This document shows positions 1 through 8,365 of a stretch of 41,883 nt of DNA, one piece after another. A model generated the notes under the pieces. It did no database searches, was not told where the DNA came from, and saw nothing but the letters and a program-made list of their open reading frames with translations. Within the stretch, counting starts at the first letter, position 1. Each line of letters opens with the position of its first letter. A program made the translations under genes and the position numbers. Source of the stretch: UBA11524 sp964464815 (lineage in GTDB: Bacteria; Bacillota; Clostridia; Christensenellales; Aristaeellaceae); contig CAYXHF010000021.1 of the NCBI GenBank assembly GCA_964464815.1, forward strand, positions 1 to 41,883. The letters run 5' to 3'.

Positions 1-35
1 TGGCCGTGGAAACGAAGTAATTTTGCCTTGATTCA

Positions 36-76
36 CCGCCCACGCAGTGCAAAAAAGCATGCGTGGGCGGTTTTTT
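36..76 (+). terminator. Rho-independent terminator of a gene left of the window
   Basis: An 11-bp perfect stem (36-46 with 60-70, CCGCCCACGCA/TGCGTGGGCGG) is followed by six T. It points rightwards, so a plus-strand gene probably ends just outside the left edge. The remaining stretch to 565 has no gene that I can support. Confidence 0.85.
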
Positions 77-232
77 ATGTCCGGGTAGCGCAATGCCGTT
101 GAGAAGTTACATGGTAAATCGGGGAAGTTTTCAGTGGACACAGCCTTTCATTTTGCCTACAGATGCCAGAAAGGGTTTTCCCGCTGCTGATATGCAGGCC
201 ATGACACAGCATACAGCACGTTGACACGCGCA

Positions 233-431
233 GCCCTCTCAGTCGGCTTCGCCGACAGCTCTCCCAAAGGGCGAGCCAAGGGTGTTGTTCCATGCCCGTG
301 CGCGTTACACGAGTAGCTTTTATGCGGACAGCACGGCAGCGCAACCAGCACAAAACGCACACATCGTGCATTCATGCGTACTTCTTGGCTCTCCCTCTGG
401 GAGAGCTGTCACCGCAGGTGACTGAGAGGGC
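233..431. repeat. Composite of two facing palindromic repeats
   Basis: Two ~48-bp palindromic units face each other, at 233-280 and 385-431, separated by 104 bp. Each starts or ends with GCCCTCTCAGTC...AGCTCTCCC...GCCAAG and has a small inner hairpin (GTCGGCTTCGCCGAC in the first, GTCACCGCAGGTGAC in the second). Because the units are inverted, the whole 199-bp block can fold into one long hairpin. A second composite of the same design lies at 39434-39638. The block is intergenic and contains no supported gene; it resembles REP/MITE-type repeats common in Clostridia. Confidence 0.8.
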
Positions 432-503
432 TCCCGCCTTGTACGCCACGCCACATTTTTTACGAATCTCCATCATAATCAGTGCATTCGCGAAAAAAAA
501 TTT

Positions 504-547
504 CGCCCGTAGCCACCCCTTTTTTCACAAGAGGTACGCTACGGGCG
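504..547. terminator. Bidirectional terminator after the TetM-like gene
   Basis: A perfect 10-bp stem (CGCCCGTAGC 504-513 with GCTACGGGCG 538-547) has T runs on both sides: six T at 548-553 on the plus strand, and an AAATTTTTTTT tail when read leftwards on the minus strand. It lies 18 bp beyond the stop of the GTPase gene, so it most likely ends the GH106-like/GTPase transcript. Confidence 0.8.
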
Positions 548-565
548 TTTTTTGCTTTGTTTTCC

Positions 566-2527
566 TTAGTCCAAGTCGAAAATACCGCCTTCCAGCGCGC
601 TACGTGCCGCCAGAATGTACTTGGCCGTATCCAGAGGATCGACGCTGCGGCGCTGGCATGTGCGACCCAGCTCCATCGGGCAGTCCTGATAGCCGTGCAG
701 ACGCACGCTCATGCTGCCGCGCCCGCTGGTGATGCTCGATAGCGTCTGCGCATAGTCAAGGCTCGTGGCCACGGGCACATGCGCCGTCAGCAGCACGCGG
801 TCTTCATCTGCCAGCGTGTCCACCACCTCGCCACGCATCTGCGCCACATCGCTCATGATGCGTCCCACGCAGTCCGGCGGCAGGGAGAAACGGATTTCCA
901 GCACCGGCTCAAGCAGCTGCGGTTCGCCGTTTTTCAGGCCGTCCTGTATCGCCCACGGCGTCGCCACGATGAAGTCCAGCGGATGCGTATGCACCAGATG
1001 ATGCCCGCCACCGCTGAGCGTGATGTTCACATCCGTCACCGGCCAGCCGAGGCGTCCCTGATGGAGCGCCAACGGCAACGCCTGCTCCACCTGATGCTGG
1101 TAGCGCGCCATGATGTCCTTCACCGGCACGGTGGAACGGAACGTCACGCCACTGCCGCGCGGCGCAGGCTCAATGTCAAAATGCAGGATTGCCCAGCACG
1201 GCTTGGGCATCGTGTAGGCGCAGAAGCCCACACTCTTATGCCGAATCGTCTCCCGGTACAAAACCGCCGGCGGAGAGAACGACGCATTCAGCCCAAAGCG
1301 CGTTTTGAGCGTTTCCAGCAGGATTTCCAGCTGAATCGCGCCCATGGCGTGCAGCTGCAATTCGTTCAGCGACCGGCTGTAGTGCGCCTGCAGCAGCGGG
1401 TCTTCGGCAGAAAGCTGTTCGCACGCCGCACGAAGCGCCGTCATGTCCTCGGGATTGTCCGGCACGACCTGCACCGCAATCAGTGGCGCTCTGAGGCGGC
1501 CCGGTTCTACGCGGCGTGGCAGCTGTTCCTCCTGGCCAAAGACAAAGCCGACCTTCACACTGCCCAGCCCATACACCACACCGATTTCACCCGCGCCAAG
1601 ATAGCCCGCGTCACTGCCGTCCACGTGGCGAATCTGGGTAATTTTCCGCTGCACCAGGCGTTCCTCACCCGTCAGCGGATCCATGCCAGCCGGGAGCGTC
1701 ATGGCCTCGCGATTTTCCAGCTTACCGCCATACAGGCGTACCCACACGCCACGACCAAGCAATTTGTCCTGCGCCAGCGCAAACACCACACCCGACAACG
1801 CACCCGCATCACCGGGCGACGGCAGGAGCGATACAATCGCATCGAGCAGCGGTTCGATGCCTTCGCCACGCAGGGCGCTGCCCGTCAGCACCGGATAGAC
1901 CTTCCCCTGCGCCACCAAATCCGGCAAGCGCTGCGTGATTTCCTCCTGCGCAATGGCTTCACCCAACAGATAGCGTTCCAATAGCGCATCATCCTGCGCA
2001 CAGACGCATTCCAGCAGTGCATCCGTTTCCGACAGCAGCACCGCCTGTGGGCTGAGTCGGCGATGAATCTGCGATAGCACACGCGCCGGATTCGCGCCCT
2101 CACGATCCGTCTTGTTCAGGAAAATCAGCACAGGAATCTGCTGCTCCTGCAAGGCGGCGAAGAGCGCCTCCGTATGCGGCTGAACGCCCTGCACCGCGCA
2201 GACGACCAGCACCGCCGCATCCAGCGCCCACAATGAACGCTCCACCTCGGCGGAAAAGTCCACGTGGCCCGGCGTGTCAATCAATCGAATTTCCGTGTCC
2301 TTCCATTTCATGGAGACACAGCTGGCGCGCACCGAAATGCCGCGTCGCTGCTCCACGGGCAAATCATCGGTATGCGCCGTGCCGCGATCCACACTGCCGG
2401 CCTGACGTATCGCCCCGCATTTGAGCAGCAGCTGCTCCGACAAGGTCGTTTTGCCCGCGTCAACGTGCGCAAAAATGCCGATATTCCGTTGTTTTCTGGT
2501 TTCTTCCTTCACACAAACGCCTCTCAT
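566..2527 (-). CDS. TetM/EF-G-like translation factor GTPase (ribosomal protection protein family)
   Basis: This is a translational GTPase of the TetM/TetO family, cytoplasmic EF-G paralogues that bind the ribosomal A site and can displace tetracycline. G1 is AHVDAGKTT (residues 20-28), G2 RGISV (62-66), G3 DTPGH (84-88) and G4 NKTD (138-141). Domains II-V follow, and the C-terminal tail GRTCQRRSVDPLDTAKYIL corresponds to the CQPRR region of TetM. At 653 residues it is close to TetM length (about 640). The ATG overlaps the stop of the upstream glycosidase gene by 4 nt. A GTG at 2512 has a better spaced GAGAGG site and would give a TetM-like N-terminus. Many commensal Clostridia carry diverged chromosomal members whose role in resistance is unproven, so I do not call it a resistance gene. 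Confidence 0.88.
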   Translation of the reverse strand: MRGVCVKEETRKQRNIGIFAHVDAGKTTLSEQLLLKCGAIRQAGSVDRGTAHTDDLPVEQRRGISVRASCVSMKWKDTEIRLIDTPGHVDFSAEVERSLWALDAAVLVVCAVQGVQPHTEALFAALQEQQIPVLIFLNKTDREGANPARVLSQIHRRLSPQAVLLSETDALLECVCAQDDALLERYLLGEAIAQEEITQRLPDLVAQGKVYPVLTGSALRGEGIEPLLDAIVSLLPSPGDAGALSGVVFALAQDKLLGRGVWVRLYGGKLENREAMTLPAGMDPLTGEERLVQRKITQIRHVDGSDAGYLGAGEIGVVYGLGSVKVGFVFGQEEQLPRRVEPGRLRAPLIAVQVVPDNPEDMTALRAACEQLSAEDPLLQAHYSRSLNELQLHAMGAIQLEILLETLKTRFGLNASFSPPAVLYRETIRHKSVGFCAYTMPKPCWAILHFDIEPAPRGSGVTFRSTVPVKDIMARYQHQVEQALPLALHQGRLGWPVTDVNITLSGGGHHLVHTHPLDFIVATPWAIQDGLKNGEPQLLEPVLEIRFSLPPDCVGRIMSDVAQMRGEVVDTLADEDRVLLTAHVPVATSLDYAQTLSSITSGRGSMSVRLHGYQDCPMELGRTCQRRSVDPLDTAKYILAARSALEGGIFDLD

Positions 2528-5500
2528 TCTTCCCTTTGCATTTCCACCGTGGACAGAATGCCCACAGGTTTTCCGCGATACCCATCTGTCCAGTCATCGC
2601 CTTCCGTTCGGTAGCTATCCGGCCCGAACCAGAGGAATTCCGGATTCGCAAGATGCAGCGTCCCGAACGCGTTATAGCGGTTGCCATACACGCGCACCGT
2701 CAGAGTATGCTGCCCCTTGCTGATTTTTCCCAGCGACAGCCGATGCGGCGCATAGGCGATTGTTCCCATCTCCACGCCGTCCAGCGCAATGCCCAGCAGT
2801 GGCGCGACGAAATGCGGCACATGTACCGCATACACGCCGCCTTCCTCTGCCACTTCAAAATCCAGCTGGTAGGATAGATTGCCCGTATAGAAGGGCAAGT
2901 CCTGCCGCGTAATGTCACCCAAACGAGCATCCTGCATTTCCTCCTCGAGGATAGGATGGTCGCCCGCAATGCGCACACCAAACGCCCCTAAGAGATAAAG
3001 CGCCTCCAGGTTCGTTTTCTGGTTGTATTGCACCTCCACCACCAGCTCATTGTCGCCCACACACGTCTTTGGCATGTCAATCACCGAAATGGCCGGATCG
3101 ACATAGTAGCCAACAGGCGTGGTATCTGCTTCGATTCCGTTCAGCCAGACGCGACAGACCTGCGGTTCCTCCAGCGCCAGCTGCACCGGCAGCGCCACCA
3201 GCGAATCAAAGTGGTAGATGAGCGTGACGCGGTGCGTTTCGCGCTCCTGCGTGCAATAGGGCTGCATCATGCTGCCATTGCGCGGCGCAAAGCCAAGCAT
3301 GTGGCGAATGTGGTTGTCCTGCCGCAGAATTTCCATTTCGGGCTGCACCGGGCCATCATCCACGCGGCATGATGCCATATCCAGCAGCAGCACATTCGGC
3401 TCACTGCGCTCCCGGCGGATATTCCGCGTTTCCGGTGTCCAGCGGTACACCGTGCGATAGCTTTTCTGCGGCAATGGCAGCTTTTCTTCTGGCGGCATAC
3501 CGTCCTCCAGACGATAAAGCACGCTGTCCTGCGCATATAGCCCGCAGGGAATACAGGTGTCTCCATTTTCGGCATAGCAAAGCGCCGGTGCGGTGCGTCC
3601 CGTTTGCGTATCATACTGCGTCACCAGATAGTGTCCTTTGACGCGAATCACATAGTCCTCACGCTGCGTTGTATTTTGGCGTCTCTGATACGCATGACTG
3701 ACAAACAGCCACTTGCCGCCTTCATCCTGCCGCAATTGGTAGACGAGGTTGTCGGACAGCTGGCCGCTTGTCGTGCGAATCCCGACCTCCCTGACCGGCG
3801 CAAGAGCTTTCCGGAGCGCCGCACGGTCCTTGCCAAGGCACAAGCATTTTTCCGCCAGCACAGCCGCACGTGTGGATGGCAGTGCATCCACCAGAGACGG
3901 CACACAGCCCAGGAAAATAATCTGTCCGCCGCTTTCCTGAAACGCCTCCAGCCGTGCCAACGTCGTGCTGCGGATGGTGGTCATGTTCGGCACAATCACC
4001 GTGCGGTATTCCTGCGCTCCGACCCTCATGACGCCCGGCGTGACACAGCATTCGTCACATAGCTGCGGCAGCAGCGACTCCGACAGGAAGTCGAAGTCCA
4101 CCGTTCCCAGCAGCAGCCAGCGAATCAGGTTCTGGAAGTCCTCATCCATCTCCCTGCGGCCATCCAGTGTCTGGTCATCCGGGCCCATATCCAGCCACAT
4201 CGACTCCACCGGATGAATCACGCCCACCGAAACGCACGGCTTGCCGCTTGTCAGCACCGTGTTCAGGCGTGCAAAATGGTCTTCCAGCATCGGCCATTGC
4301 TGATACCACGGCGCCTGGAAGAAGATAGAGCCCGGCCAATCGCGTTTGGCCTCCCCCTGTAAGGACATGTGGGACAGATGCGGCACACGGATGGTGATGC
4401 CCAGCGCCGCCTGCCAGTCGCCTTGCAGCTTAAACGTCTTGAAATCACAATCCCAGTGCGTCACGCCGTATAGCTCGCTCATCGTTCCGGCGCGACCCAT
4501 TTGACGGCTGACACTGACCGCCTGCTTGACGGTGGAGAATTCCCGGAAATCGCACAATATATCCACACCCGGCACATCCATCTTCCGATAGCAGCGCATG
4601 CAGTCGCCCAGCGCAAATACCTGCGACGTCAGCGATTCCTCCGACAGCACATGGCCGGTAAAGTCAATATGATGCGCCTTGCACCAATCTGCAATCTGAT
4701 CCATAAACGCGCGCACAAAGCATTCCGCCGTCATATCGCGGTAGTGATACCGATACGCGCGGTGACTTTCGTCGGCGCAGTTCCAGACGTACAGCGGCAA
4801 ATCGTCCAGCGGGTCGATGTGCTTTTCCTCGCGCATTGTTTCAGCAAAATACTCGTTGTAGGGAATGGTGACATCCGCATCAGACGATGCCTGTGCCAGC
4901 TGCTGATGCTTGCCCATGCGTGGCTCGTCCGTAAAAATGGCCGGTATCACCTTGCCGAAATCGTCACCCATTTTGGCATAGTACGCCTCATGCGTCACAC
5001 GAAGGAACTCCGCAATTGCCGCCGGATTCATCGTGTCCACATAGGCTTGCCCCTGAAACCACGCCTGCTCCGGCATCAGCTTTTGATAGGCATAGCGGAT
5101 GCATTTTCCTTGCCGTAGCGCCTGCTGGATTTCCTCCTCCGTCTTCAGGCGCTGATACGCTTGCAGACAGCCGTCCTGCAACTGAATGGCATAGGCCGTC
5201 AGGAAGTACCCTTCCGGCTTTTCGCCCGATGCAATTGCACGCGCAAAGGCTTCCTTGGAGGCAAAAAAGCCATCCGTTTCTTTCAGCCGATGCACCGTCA
5301 GCAGCAAAAAGCGCCCTCGATATTCCGGATGCTGCCGCGTCACAAGTCCATCCGCACAGCCCGACGGAAAGCGATCATCGTCATACAGCCAGCAGATCAG
5401 CCCCAGTTCCTCGCACTTTTTCGCCGCATAGCGCACCAATTCCAGATAGGTGTCGCTCATATATTCCGTATCCAGTCCTGTTCGCGGATGAATATCCACG

Positions 5501-5658
5501 CCACCAAAGCCCATTTGCTTCACAATGGCCAGCTGGCTGTCAATCAGTGCCTTCGTCACCTTGCAATTCCACGACCAAAAGGGAATGGCACGATACAGCG
5601 CCGTCGGATGTGCAAACAAGGCGTCATTCCATGTTTCAGCCTGATACCGCTTTTCCAT
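2524..5658 (-). CDS. Large glycoside hydrolase, GH106/alpha-L-rhamnosidase-like
   Basis: A protein of about 1,044 residues that starts like the GH106-type TIM-barrel family: PFWSWN near residue 26, then a GFGGVDIHPRTGL segment and an ICWLYDDDRFPSG segment. The barrel is followed by beta-rich regions; the C-terminal third (VWLNGIEADTTPVGYY onward) looks like the galactose-binding jelly-roll modules of these enzymes. There is no signal peptide, so it probably acts in the cytoplasm on imported oligosaccharides. I chose the ATG at 5658 because a GGGGAAAGCAG site lies just upstream; an in-frame ATG at 5706 has no such site. Its last 4 nt overlap the downstream GTPase gene. Substrate (rhamnose or another deoxy- or uronic sugar) is inferred from the family only. 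Confidence 0.75.
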   Translation of the reverse strand: MEKRYQAETWNDALFAHPTALYRAIPFWSWNCKVTKALIDSQLAIVKQMGFGGVDIHPRTGLDTEYMSDTYLELVRYAAKKCEELGLICWLYDDDRFPSGCADGLVTRQHPEYRGRFLLLTVHRLKETDGFFASKEAFARAIASGEKPEGYFLTAYAIQLQDGCLQAYQRLKTEEEIQQALRQGKCIRYAYQKLMPEQAWFQGQAYVDTMNPAAIAEFLRVTHEAYYAKMGDDFGKVIPAIFTDEPRMGKHQQLAQASSDADVTIPYNEYFAETMREEKHIDPLDDLPLYVWNCADESHRAYRYHYRDMTAECFVRAFMDQIADWCKAHHIDFTGHVLSEESLTSQVFALGDCMRCYRKMDVPGVDILCDFREFSTVKQAVSVSRQMGRAGTMSELYGVTHWDCDFKTFKLQGDWQAALGITIRVPHLSHMSLQGEAKRDWPGSIFFQAPWYQQWPMLEDHFARLNTVLTSGKPCVSVGVIHPVESMWLDMGPDDQTLDGRREMDEDFQNLIRWLLLGTVDFDFLSESLLPQLCDECCVTPGVMRVGAQEYRTVIVPNMTTIRSTTLARLEAFQESGGQIIFLGCVPSLVDALPSTRAAVLAEKCLCLGKDRAALRKALAPVREVGIRTTSGQLSDNLVYQLRQDEGGKWLFVSHAYQRRQNTTQREDYVIRVKGHYLVTQYDTQTGRTAPALCYAENGDTCIPCGLYAQDSVLYRLEDGMPPEEKLPLPQKSYRTVYRWTPETRNIRRERSEPNVLLLDMASCRVDDGPVQPEMEILRQDNHIRHMLGFAPRNGSMMQPYCTQERETHRVTLIYHFDSLVALPVQLALEEPQVCRVWLNGIEADTTPVGYYVDPAISVIDMPKTCVGDNELVVEVQYNQKTNLEALYLLGAFGVRIAGDHPILEEEMQDARLGDITRQDLPFYTGNLSYQLDFEVAEEGGVYAVHVPHFVAPLLGIALDGVEMGTIAYAPHRLSLGKISKGQHTLTVRVYGNRYNAFGTLHLANPEFLWFGPDSYRTEGDDWTDGYRGKPVGILSTVEMQREE

Positions 5659-5733
5659 CTGCTTTCCCCATTTCCCCCCTGGCCGATGGCACCCTCCATG
5701 CCGCACCGGCCACAGGCATTTTCGTCATTCTTT

Positions 5734-5762
5734 ATTGTACCATAGCGACACAGACAAAACAA
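5734..5762 (-). promoter_or_regulatory. SigA promoter of the GH106-like/GTPase operon
   Basis: Read on the minus strand: TTGTTT (5762-5757), a 17-nt spacer, TACAAT (5739-5734), with a TGG extension before the -10. Transcription would begin near 5728, leaving a leader of about 70 nt before the glycosidase start. Confidence 0.6.
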
Positions 5763-5823
5763 GAACGACTTTCCGGATGTAACCACGAAGCAACAAACAC
5801 CGCCTGCGCATTTTCGCAGGGTG

Positions 5824-5852
5824 TTGACAGCAAAAGCGAAAAATACTATAAT
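5824..5852 (+). promoter_or_regulatory. SigA promoter of the CobK-like gene
   Basis: Consensus TTGACA (5824-5829), a 17-nt spacer and TATAAT (5847-5852). It is divergent from the operon promoter at 5734-5762 and about 60 nt upstream of the CobK-like start. Confidence 0.85.
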
Positions 5853-5912
5853 ATTTTTGCTCAGCCTGCCATGTTTCGGCAGGACTTCACATCGTCAGGG
5901 AGTGTGCTACCT

Positions 5913-6608
5913 ATGGAGAAAGTCCTGATTTTCGGCAACACACATGAAAGCCGGGAGGCCGCGCAAACCATGCGCCGACGCGGAAAGCAAGTCATCGTCT
6001 GCGTGACGACGGAGTTTGCCCGCACGCAGCTGCCCGCTGGGACGATTTGTCACGTAGGGCGCTTTGACCGAGAGGAGATGCTTTCCTTCATCCGTCAGGT
6101 GAACCCCAGCAAGGTCATTGATGCCACGCATCCCTATGCCCTGACGGCGCAGGAAAACATCCGGCTTGCCACCGAGCAGCTGGCGATTCCCTGTCAGCGC
6201 ACCGAAATCAAAAACGCGCGGGAGGCATGGCGCGACGCCGTGCAGTGGATGAATACGCCCGAGGAGGCCGTGGCGGCGCTTTCCGGACTGCCGGAGGAAA
6301 ACATCCTGCTGGCCGGTGATTATCAGTACCTGCCGCATTATGTGCCGCACCTCAACAAGGAGCATCTGTTCTGCCGCATCGTTCCGACGGTAGAGTCCAT
6401 GGAGCTGGTTCGCTCCCTCGACCTGCCCGAATCGCACGTAGTGGCCGCCTGTGCGCCCTATACCCGTGATTTTAACTCCGCGATTTTCGACATGCTGGAT
6501 ATTGATGTGCTGGTCATGCGCGATGTGGTGCTGGACAACTGTCTGGCCGAATGCGTCATTCCCGCTTTGGAGCGGCAGATGGACGTCATCATGGTGCGCG
6601 ACGCATAA
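5913..6608 (+). CDS. cobK: CobK/CbiJ-like precorrin-6A reductase family protein
   Basis: The 231-residue product begins with a nucleotide-binding strand (VLIFGNTHESR, in place of the usual GGT.E.R) and contains the family signature VIDATHPYA (about residues 68-76). CobK reduces precorrin-6A (or its cobalt form) with NADPH during corrin synthesis. The enzyme is usually about 250 residues and ends with a TK.SG...EK.AA...RP segment. Here that part reads VMRDVVLDNCLAECVIPALERQMDVIMVRD, so the TK.SG element is missing. No other cobalamin gene is in the window and the gene is transcribed alone. It could be a true reductase of a scattered pathway or a repurposed relative. The long open frame upstream of the ATG is chance; a perfect promoter and a weak CAGGGA site set the start. 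Confidence 0.78.
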   Translation: MEKVLIFGNTHESREAAQTMRRRGKQVIVCVTTEFARTQLPAGTICHVGRFDREEMLSFIRQVNPSKVIDATHPYALTAQENIRLATEQLAIPCQRTEIKNAREAWRDAVQWMNTPEEAVAALSGLPEENILLAGDYQYLPHYVPHLNKEHLFCRIVPTVESMELVRSLDLPESHVVAACAPYTRDFNSAIFDMLDIDVLVMRDVVLDNCLAECVIPALERQMDVIMVRDA

Positions 6609-6620
6609 CATCACAGATAC

Positions 6621-6666
6621 AAAAAGCGCTCGTCCTCCGTTTTGCAGGAGGAAACGAGCGCTTTTT
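6621..6666. terminator. Bidirectional terminator between convergent genes
   Basis: A 13-bp perfect outer stem (AAAAAGCGCTCGT with ACGAGCGCTTTTT) and an inner CCTCC/GGAGG stem lie between the CobK-like stop (6608) and the M24 peptidase stop (6669). T runs are present in both directions. Confidence 0.9.
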
Positions 6667-6668
6667 TA

Positions 6669-7355
6669 TTACAGCTCTTTTAGCTTGCCACCATCGAAGT
6701 AATAAATGTTCTCCTTCTTCACGCCATAGCAGGAACCAGGACGCGCAATGTGCGGCTCAAAGGTGAAGCGTTCCACATCGCCAAGGCACGCCTTGTTGCC
6801 CGGCTCAATATAGATTCTGTCATCCTTTTTCAGCACGATGGAATGGCCCAGATTGCCCGAAAAGTCCAGATTGACAAAGCCTCCCGCCACGATGCTTGCA
6901 TTCATCACACGGTGCAGCTCCTCAAAGGTCATGTCCGGCCGGGCGCATGCAAGCAGCTGCGCGTGCAATGCATCCTCCATGGCAAGGCCACTGCGCCATT
7001 CCGGATGGCGAATGTCCTCCTTGCGCACCACATGGCCGTCCTGCAACACGATTGTCCGGGCGTAGTCACCCCATGTGTCGCCCACCTGTGGGCTGAGGTC
7101 AATGGTCACAATGTCATTTTCGGCAAGCAGTCGGTCACTGGTTTGGTACGTGCGCCCGGAAACGGACACCGCCGTCTCATCGCCTGAAAACACAAATGCG
7201 CCCACATCCCAGTACCAGAAGGAATCCGCGCCCAGGGCAAGCATTTTTTCTTCGCAAGCCCGGCGCACCTCCGTTAATTGCATGCCCGGATGGAGGATGG
7301 TGCGGGCGTAGGCAATGGTGTCCCGTGCGATTTGCTGTACATGCTGATACGTCAT
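6669..7355 (-). CDS. M24 family metallopeptidase (Xaa-Pro/methionine aminopeptidase fold)
   Basis: A 228-residue pita-bread fold protein with all five expected metal ligands: Asp86 (TIDLSP), Asp97 (GDYART), His171 (GHSIV), Glu184 (IEPG) and Glu200 (FEPHI). It lacks the N-terminal creatinase domain of prolidases, so it is a single-domain cytoplasmic aminopeptidase-like enzyme. It differs from housekeeping methionine aminopeptidase in the region before the first Asp (SGDETAVS.SGRTYQ), which resembles Xaa-Pro peptidases. The ATG at 7355 is preceded by AAAAAGGAG at good distance, so the upstream ATG at 7385 is not used. Its specificity cannot be read from the sequence. Confidence 0.85.
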   Translation of the reverse strand: MTYQHVQQIARDTIAYARTILHPGMQLTEVRRACEEKMLALGADSFWYWDVGAFVFSGDETAVSVSGRTYQTSDRLLAENDIVTIDLSPQVGDTWGDYARTIVLQDGHVVRKEDIRHPEWRSGLAMEDALHAQLLACARPDMTFEELHRVMNASIVAGGFVNLDFSGNLGHSIVLKKDDRIYIEPGNKACLGDVERFTFEPHIARPGSCYGVKKENIYYFDGGKLKEL

Positions 7356-7373
7356 GGGATTGCTCCTTTTTGT

Positions 7374-7410
7374 GAAAACGCCCATCTGGCTTGTGGGCGC
7401 AGATGGGCGT
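7374..7410 (-). terminator. Hairpin with short T tail upstream of the M24 gene
   Basis: A perfect 11-bp stem (ACGCCCATCTG 7378-7388 with CAGATGGGCGT 7400-7410) is followed on the minus strand by TTTTC. It lies between araD and the M24 gene and could end the kinase/araD transcript or attenuate read-through into the peptidase gene. I see no separate promoter for the peptidase. Confidence 0.55.
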
Positions 7411-7418
7411 AAGAGGTC

Positions 7419-7636
7419 ATACTAATTTACGTCTAAAGCATGGCACCGAGCATAGTGGATTTTTCTCTCTGGCAAAGCTGCGTGCAGCGAGGCGTACTGG
7501 CGGTACGCGCAAGCGGAACGAAGCAAAGCCAGATGGAGGTCAGGCTTTTGCCTGACTAGCGCCGGGCTTTGCCCGGTGATGGCCGATGCAAGAAAATACA
7601 CTGTGCGAATGTCATGGGGTAGATGAAAATTGGTAT
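7419..7636. mobile_element. MITE-like element, copy 1 (218 bp)
   Basis: The ends form imperfect terminal inverted repeats: ATACTAATTTACGTCTAA on the left, and GGTAT preceded by TAGATGAAAATT on the right. The first ~110 bp and last ~30 bp are nearly identical to 15084-15247. This copy has a ~55-bp insertion carrying two small hairpins (AGGCTTTTGCCT and CCGGGCTTTGCCCGG). It contains no gene and sits 3 bp from the araD stop. Confidence 0.75.
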
Positions 7637-7639
7637 CGA

Positions 7640-8347
7640 TTAGTGTTGCTGACCGGCCTGTCCGTAGTAGGCGTTCGGGCCGTGCTTGCGCATGAAGTGC
7701 TTGTCCTGAATGTTCTGGGGTGCGGGTTCGGCGTTCGGGTTAATCTGGCGCGTGTAAACGGCCATCTTCGCCACCTCTTCCAGCACCACCGCGTGATAGA
7801 CAGCCTGCGCGGCGTCCTTGCCCCAGGTGAACGGGCCATGGGATGCGCAGACGATGCCCGGCACGTGCAGCGGCTCAATGCCACGCTTGGTCAGTTCTTC
7901 GATGATGACCTTGCCGGTGTTCTTCTCGTAGTCCTCCTCGATTTCCTCCGTCGTCAGGTGACGTGCGCAGGGAATCGGGCCGTAGAAGTAGTCCGCATGG
8001 GTCGTGCCATAGCAGGGAATGTCCTGGCATGCCTGCGCCCAGCCGACCGCATAGGGGCTGTGCGTATGCACAATGCCGCCGATGGTCGGATACTGCTTGT
8101 ACAGCTCCAGATGGGTCTTGGTGTCGCTGGAGGGATTCAGCTTGCCCTCGACGATATTGCCGTCCAGGTCCAGCACCACCAGCAGGTCGGGCGTCAGATC
8201 CTCATAATCCACACCGGAGGGCTTGATGACAATCAGACCCTTTTCACGATGGATGCCGGACACATTGCCCCACGTATACGTAACCAGATTCCGCTTGGGA
8301 AGCTCCATATTGGCTTCATAGACGGCTTCTTTCAGGGATTTCAGCAT
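7640..8347 (-). CDS. araD: L-ribulose-5-phosphate 4-epimerase
   Basis: This class II aldolase-like enzyme converts L-ribulose 5-phosphate to D-xylulose 5-phosphate, feeding pentoses into the pentose phosphate pathway. At 235 residues it matches E. coli AraD (231) along its length. The metal site is intact: Asp75 (SSDTKTH), His94 and His96 (VHTHS) and His170 (CASHGPF). The GNVSG and THADYFYG segments and the C-terminal KHFMRKHGPNAYYGQ are also family hallmarks. A GGAAAGGA site precedes the ATG. It follows the sugar kinase gene by 18 bp in one operon. Close relatives (UlaF, SgbE) act on the same substrate in other pathways, so arabinose is the likely but not the only source. Confidence 0.93.
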   Translation of the reverse strand: MLKSLKEAVYEANMELPKRNLVTYTWGNVSGIHREKGLIVIKPSGVDYEDLTPDLLVVLDLDGNIVEGKLNPSSDTKTHLELYKQYPTIGGIVHTHSPYAVGWAQACQDIPCYGTTHADYFYGPIPCARHLTTEEIEEDYEKNTGKVIIEELTKRGIEPLHVPGIVCASHGPFTWGKDAAQAVYHAVVLEEVAKMAVYTRQINPNAEPAPQNIQDKHFMRKHGPNAYYGQAGQQH

Positions 8348-8365
8348 GACGATGACGTCCTTTCC

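Noticed and set aside
566..2527. Elongation factor G (fusA) or an acquired tetM
   Set aside because: It is shorter than EF-G and has the TetM-type C-terminus, but is too diverged, and its codon use too similar to its neighbours, to call it a recently acquired tet gene.
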